From NCBI GenBank assembly GCA_958510825.1, contig OY294051.1, positions 3,720,001-3,784,000 of the forward strand: DNA of 64,000 bases, written 5' to 3'. Origin of the DNA: Brachypterus glaber. Lineage: Eukaryota > Arthropoda > Insecta > Coleoptera > Kateretidae. The position numbers and the translations under genes were made by a program. Positions within the stretch are counted from its first letter, which is position 1. Each line of letters opens with the position of its first letter. This document shows positions 59,828-64,000 of the stretch, one piece after another. Under the pieces are notes generated by a model. The model saw nothing but the letters and a program-made list of their open reading frames with translations, was not told the origin of the DNA and searched no databases.

Positions 59828-60074
59828 GCTCTTTGTCAATCGCCAGGTCCTAGATCGGGTTCCTTTGGGTGCTAGAAGCCCTAAAAAGGTGGTAAAATGG
59901 GGTCCCCGAAAAATATATTCTTAACTTGATGAGTCAAACACATTACATTAGAGGAGAATATAAGCGGCTTTATCCTGACTGACTGACAGAGAATCGACGC
60001 CCAGCCTAAACCCCTTGACTTAGTAACTTGAAATTTGGACAGTTTGTTCCTTTTATTATGTAAGCACTCACTAA

Positions 60075-60415
60075 ACGGCGATTTTTCGAAATTCAACCCT
60101 TAAGGGGGTGAAACGGGGGTTGAAAGGTTTTTTTTAAGTGCGCGTATCTCAGAGACCTCTTAATCTAGAATATTCATATTTGGCAAAAATGTTCTTTATC
60201 GAAATCGAAAAGAGATACGTGTTTCAGGATTTTTCGATATTCGACCCCTAAGGGGGTGAAACGGGGGTTGAATTTTTTTTAAAAGTGCTCGTATCTCAGC
60301 CCTCTTAATCTAGATTCTTCATATTTGGCAAAAATGTGCTTTATCGACATCGAAAAGATACATGTTTCAGGAACTTTCGATATTCGACCCCTAAAGGGGT
60401 GAAACGGGGGTTGAA
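60075..60415. repeat. Tandem repeat, about 140-150-bp unit, roughly three units
   Basis: TTCGATATTCGACCCCTAAG, GGGGTGAAACGGGGGTTGAA and CGTATCTCAG..CTCTTAATCTAGA..CATATTTGGCAAAAATGT recur in order. Likely a satellite-type or transposon-internal array. Confidence 0.7.
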
Positions 60416-60982
60416 AATTTGCGTTACGTAATACTTGAACGTTCCCTTAGTGTAAATTAACAACTTTAGGTCCATACAGAAAACAATCTTGACATGACCT
60501 GAAAAATCTTATTGGGTTGGAAATCTACAACCCAAAATTACGAGCATTTTTTTTCGGGTGCACCGTGTTATTTTTTAGGAATGCGATAGATCAAGTATCT
60601 TCACAGCTTGTTATTTTGACAAATTGAACTTTGTCGTGTGACTGTGCACATGTTTGGAAATATTTCTGAATCAAGATCAAATTTTCGTAATTTTATATTG
60701 TTTATAAAAAATCAGATCACTTTTGTTTATTGTTAGGCGCCAGCTAGGACACCGTTTTTCGTAGATAACACATTTCAATTCAAGTATACTTCTATTGTAC
60801 ACAAAACGGGAGGATATACCTACGCATGTGGCATATTTTGACAAATATTTAAACATGCAAAACTTGCCATACAGGGTGATACGAAAAAAAAGTAACAATA
60901 CATATTTTTTTAATAATAATTAATTTATGATTTTTTTTTATTGTTTTTAAAGCGTTCATAAAATTGTCAAACGACTAGTCTA

Positions 60983-61236
60983 CAACGAACTAATAACTCT
61001 TCTCTCTAGAACAGGCATTTCATTTGTAAAAACTGAAAAAAACGTAGCCAACATATACATTTGTCTGTCTTACTCGCACAGCTTTGTTTTAACAGCGACA
61101 ACAATAACAGTTACTGGTAATTGTTATTGTTCAGGCCTGAATATAACTACTATTTGTTTACAAACAAACCGAGATGTTGGCGATAATTTATATTAATGGT
61201 ATGCGTATTCTAGACAGAAGAGTTGTTAGTTCGTTG
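60983..61236. mobile_element. hAT-like MITE family A, copy 6
   Basis: Ends CAACGAACTAATAACTCTTC and GAGTTGTTAGTTCGTTG; exact duplication CTAGTCTA at 60975-60982 and 61237-61244. Confidence 0.92.
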
Positions 61237-62665
61237 CTAGTCTATAACATTGGGTAAGATATTTTTGGTCCAAATTTAAAGTCTATTTCAAACTGTTGAA
61301 TGGTTACTGTTCTCCACGAAGGACATGTCACAGGGCGGGTTTTCGTCCCTTCGAGATGCGATATCTAAATTGTTGCATCTCAAAACTAAGTTACTTTAAG
61401 ATAGCGACTAGTTTTACACAAAGAATGTATGAATGAATGTACACAGTTTCATTTTAAGGTTTTTAACGTGTTTTTCGTTAGAAATGTACTCTCCCTGTTT
61501 AAATGAGGGATAGGAGGGTCCCCATTAGCATAAAAAAAGTTAAACCTGCGAAAAACCGATCAAAAAAAGTAAGTTTATGTACAGATATACAACATACCTA
61601 AACTGTGTGTACAATTGGTCAATATTTTAGCAATGGAATCTCAATGCTTCGGAGACTTGACGCGTTATTGAATGGACTGCCGTCTATTTAGATTAGATAA
61701 AGAGAAGTTCTACAGAAAGAGATAAAAGTATAATTATTATTGTTTTAAAATAAAATTATGCATTTTTTAGGTAAAAATAACATTTTAGATTATATTTTAA
61801 ATTACATTAAGGTAAGATATTTGTATTTTTTAAGTAAAAAACTATTTTTTTTTTAATTTTTACACAGCTAAGTATGTGTACAGTAGGTCTAAAGTTTCCT
61901 AGGGAACTTATGACCTACTCCTTAATTTAACAGTCATTATAATAATAACCCCGTTGTGTGTAAAGATTTTGTACTTGTTTTTGTGTTTAATAAGCTGTTT
62001 TATGTATTCTTTAATAATTTTGCATACAATGCACATTTTTTGTTGCACTGTGATAAAATCCAAATATAATATTATTAGGGAATTTTCTATTTGGGTTGGT
62101 ATTGAAGACCTGAATATATGTTGCCTAACGTATTGGACTGCTGTCCACTGACCTAAATTCGAGATACAACAGCTTAGAACTAAGGCACTGATTATGAGTT
62201 ACCCTTCTCTGTGTGTAGTATTGCACGTCTTCTTAGAATGACATATGAGGTCATTAGATCGAAAATAAAGGAATTTTACACATATTACACCAACAAAAAC
62301 AACGTCATAAATCAGAACAGTAATAAACCATTTGGTATTTTAATAAAATGCATAACGAGGTCTAATATCGTTGGGCGAATTTTCCCAGTTTAAGGTTAAA
62401 ATTTTTTAAAATTCACCAATCACGTTTCAGGTTCTTTCAGAGGCGATGTTAAAAGTTTTGTACCACCTACAAAATTGTAAAACCTTTTTCTCACGACCAA
62501 CTAGGTAAGTTGGCATTACTTAATCAAAAAGCCGAGAGTAATTAAAAGTACTATATCGAGCACACTTAGTGATAGATGAAATCAATACAAACAAAACTGT
62601 AACTAGACAGAAAAAACGATTTACCGCTAAAGGACACGAAGTGTCCGACACTTACCTAAGGGGAC

Positions 62666-62666
<1 letters not shown>

Positions 62667-62700
<34 letters not shown>

Positions 62701-63019
62701 TTTATTTATCCAATTCTAAGATACAGGTATAATAGGTAGGACACGTCAGTATAACAAAATATAAAATGCTTAACTCTATTACAATACATTAAATGTAAAA
62801 AAAAAATAATCAAAAAAAAACAAGAGAAAAAAAAAACAAAAAACAAAAAACACTTTGCATTATAGTAATAAAGTAGCACAATTTTTACAATGGTTAACAA
62901 CAATAATATTTATAAATAGTTTAAAACTTTAGTTTAGAAAACACTTTGTATTACAGTAATAAAATAGCACAATTTTTACAATGGTTGCAATAGTTAACAA
63001 CAATAACATTCATAAATAA
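62667..63019 (-). mobile_element. 3' UTR and (ATT)n tail of a LINE
   Basis: Read on the minus strand, the UTR ends GAATTGGATAAATAAAATTA followed by ATT repeated about eleven times. An 85-bp piece (ACACTTTG..TACAATGG..AACAACAATAA) is duplicated at 62851-62935 and 62940-63023. Confidence 0.75.
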
Positions 63020-63454
63020 TTAGTTTAGAAACTTGTCTATGCTATAACAATTTTTCTGTAAAAGCTTAATTTTTAGTTTACTTTTAAATGTTTTTAAATT
63101 GGGGGATGCCTTCAGATCATTATTTAGTTTATTAAAAAATTTACAGCCATTGAAATAGAAACTTTTTTGATACAGCGTCGTGCGATGACGTGGAGGCTGC
63201 AATAAATCTCTATTTCTGGTATTATAATTATTTGTATGGCCAGCTTCCACAAAATAAGATTTGTTTTTATAAACAAAGAGACATACCTCCAGAATATATA
63301 AGTCTACCACAGTAAGTATTTTTAGTTCTTTAAAAACCCTACGGCAGCTATCTCTATAATTTAGTCCCGCAAGTATACGCAATGCATATTTTTGTAATAT
63401 AAATATTCTATTAATGTGTGTACAGTTTCCCCAATTCAGAATACACCTAGACAC
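63020..63454 (-). pseudogene. CR1/L2-like LINE, C-terminal end of the reverse transcriptase
   Basis: The frame reads RIFILQKYALRILAGLNYRD, ELKILTVVDLYILEVCLFVY, HTNNYNTRNRDLL and FYFNGCKFFNKLNNDLKASP, ending KNCYSIDKFLN. This is the conserved tail after the RT domain of insect CR1/L2-like elements. The 5' part is missing (probably truncated near 63480), so the copy is dead. Confidence 0.82.
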
Positions 63455-63499
63455 AAGACTACTATTCCTAATTTTGTAGTGATTCCATAAAAAAAATGA

Positions 63500-64000
63500 T
63501 TTGTTGAATTGTCAGGGATATAAATGTCAAAAATATTATTAATAATATACGATTTTAACTCCTTGGTAGTGAGAAAAACTAATGCGCTACTCGTAGGTAA
63601 GTTTTTTTCTGTCTTCGGTCGTGTTTATGGACGTCAGCTCCGCTTCGGTCCACAAAATACGACCTCACACAGAAAATAAACACTTACCTCTACTAGGAGC
63701 GCAAGTAACTATGTAAAAAATAAGCTTGATCATAAATGGTACCATGAATGAAAAGTAAGGATTTGACGTATGCCAAAAGTTGCGTTGAAACGCGTTGTCC
63801 GATCAATGTGATCCTTTTTTTTAACAAAATTTTAATTTTGCACAGTTGGGTGTTTTTTTCATCAAAAAATTCTACCTCTGAAAGAGTTAAGGAATACCCC
63901 AATCACAAACACAATTTTAATTAAAAAAAAAAGTTAAAATATTTTTTAATAGATTTAAACTTCGTTTGTAATTTTTGGATTTTTTAAAAACTAAAACTTA
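63500..64000. other. No gene recognised; one short inverted pair
   Basis: AACTAATGCGCTACTCGTAG, TAAGTTTTTTTCTG and the complement CACTTACC, CTAGGAGCGCAAGTAACT at about 63580-63710 form a foldback around CGTCAGCTCCGCTTC. Confidence 0.5.

Larger units (their letters stand above)
58856..62660. other. IRS upstream intron or flank; no coding exon recognised
   Basis: I looked for PTB and PH domain exons on the minus strand and saw none. Two family A MITEs and a tandem repeat are listed separately. The rest is AT-rich and without clear structure. Confidence 0.45.

Overview
The window looks like a stretch of an animal, almost certainly insect, nuclear genome. It is very AT-rich, its genes are split by GT..AG introns, and it carries an insulin receptor substrate, a dimeric dihydrodiol dehydrogenase, a MADF-domain protein and an insect-type secreted CUB protein. 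A TE-rich beetle is my best guess, but nothing seen here fixes the order. One 200-base run of N (10918-11117) is an assembly gap. All gene models were built by eye from splice sites, reading phase and family resemblance.

Layout. (1) 755-5211, minus strand: six consecutive exons of a secreted cysteine-rich/CUB-domain protein; the signal-peptide exon and the 3' end are not found. (2) 7270-9749, minus: the last two exons of a MADF-domain (Adf-1-like) protein, with two large repeat elements in the intron between them. (3) 9750-16582: no gene recognised; the gap, foldback elements and paired repeats. (4) 16605-21769, plus: a complete four-exon trans-1,2-dihydrobenzene-1,2-diol dehydrogenase gene of 332 codons, whose introns and 3' UTR are packed with nested transposons. 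(5) 22740-30744: no gene recognised; many terminal-inverted-repeat (TIR) elements. (6) 30745-58363, minus: the insulin receptor substrate gene (chico/IRS), four exons spread over about 27.6 kb, from the end of the PTB domain to the stop; the PH domain and most of the PTB domain must lie beyond 64000. (7) 58364-64000: repeats, ending in a LINE remnant.

The IRS is the main adaptor of insulin/IGF signalling, and the large last exon carries eleven YxxM PI3K-docking motifs and two C-terminal YxxL/I-type sites. The other genes show no obvious functional link to it.

Most of the remaining DNA is repeat: a hAT-like MITE family with six copies (four with a convincing 8-bp target duplication), TA-bounded mariner-like MITEs, a TTAA-flanked hairpin element, a PIF/Harbinger-like deletion derivative carrying an apparent first and last exon, a tRNA-derived SINE, and two 5'-truncated LINEs. 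The most unusual points are a transposon that seems to supply the splice-acceptor region of dehydrogenase exon 2, the spliced mini-gene inside the nested Harbinger-like element, a 38-bp palindrome with an 8-bp target duplication, and a short GC-rich open block around 45.4-45.9 kb that I cannot explain. I found no convincing evidence of a wholly new biological system.
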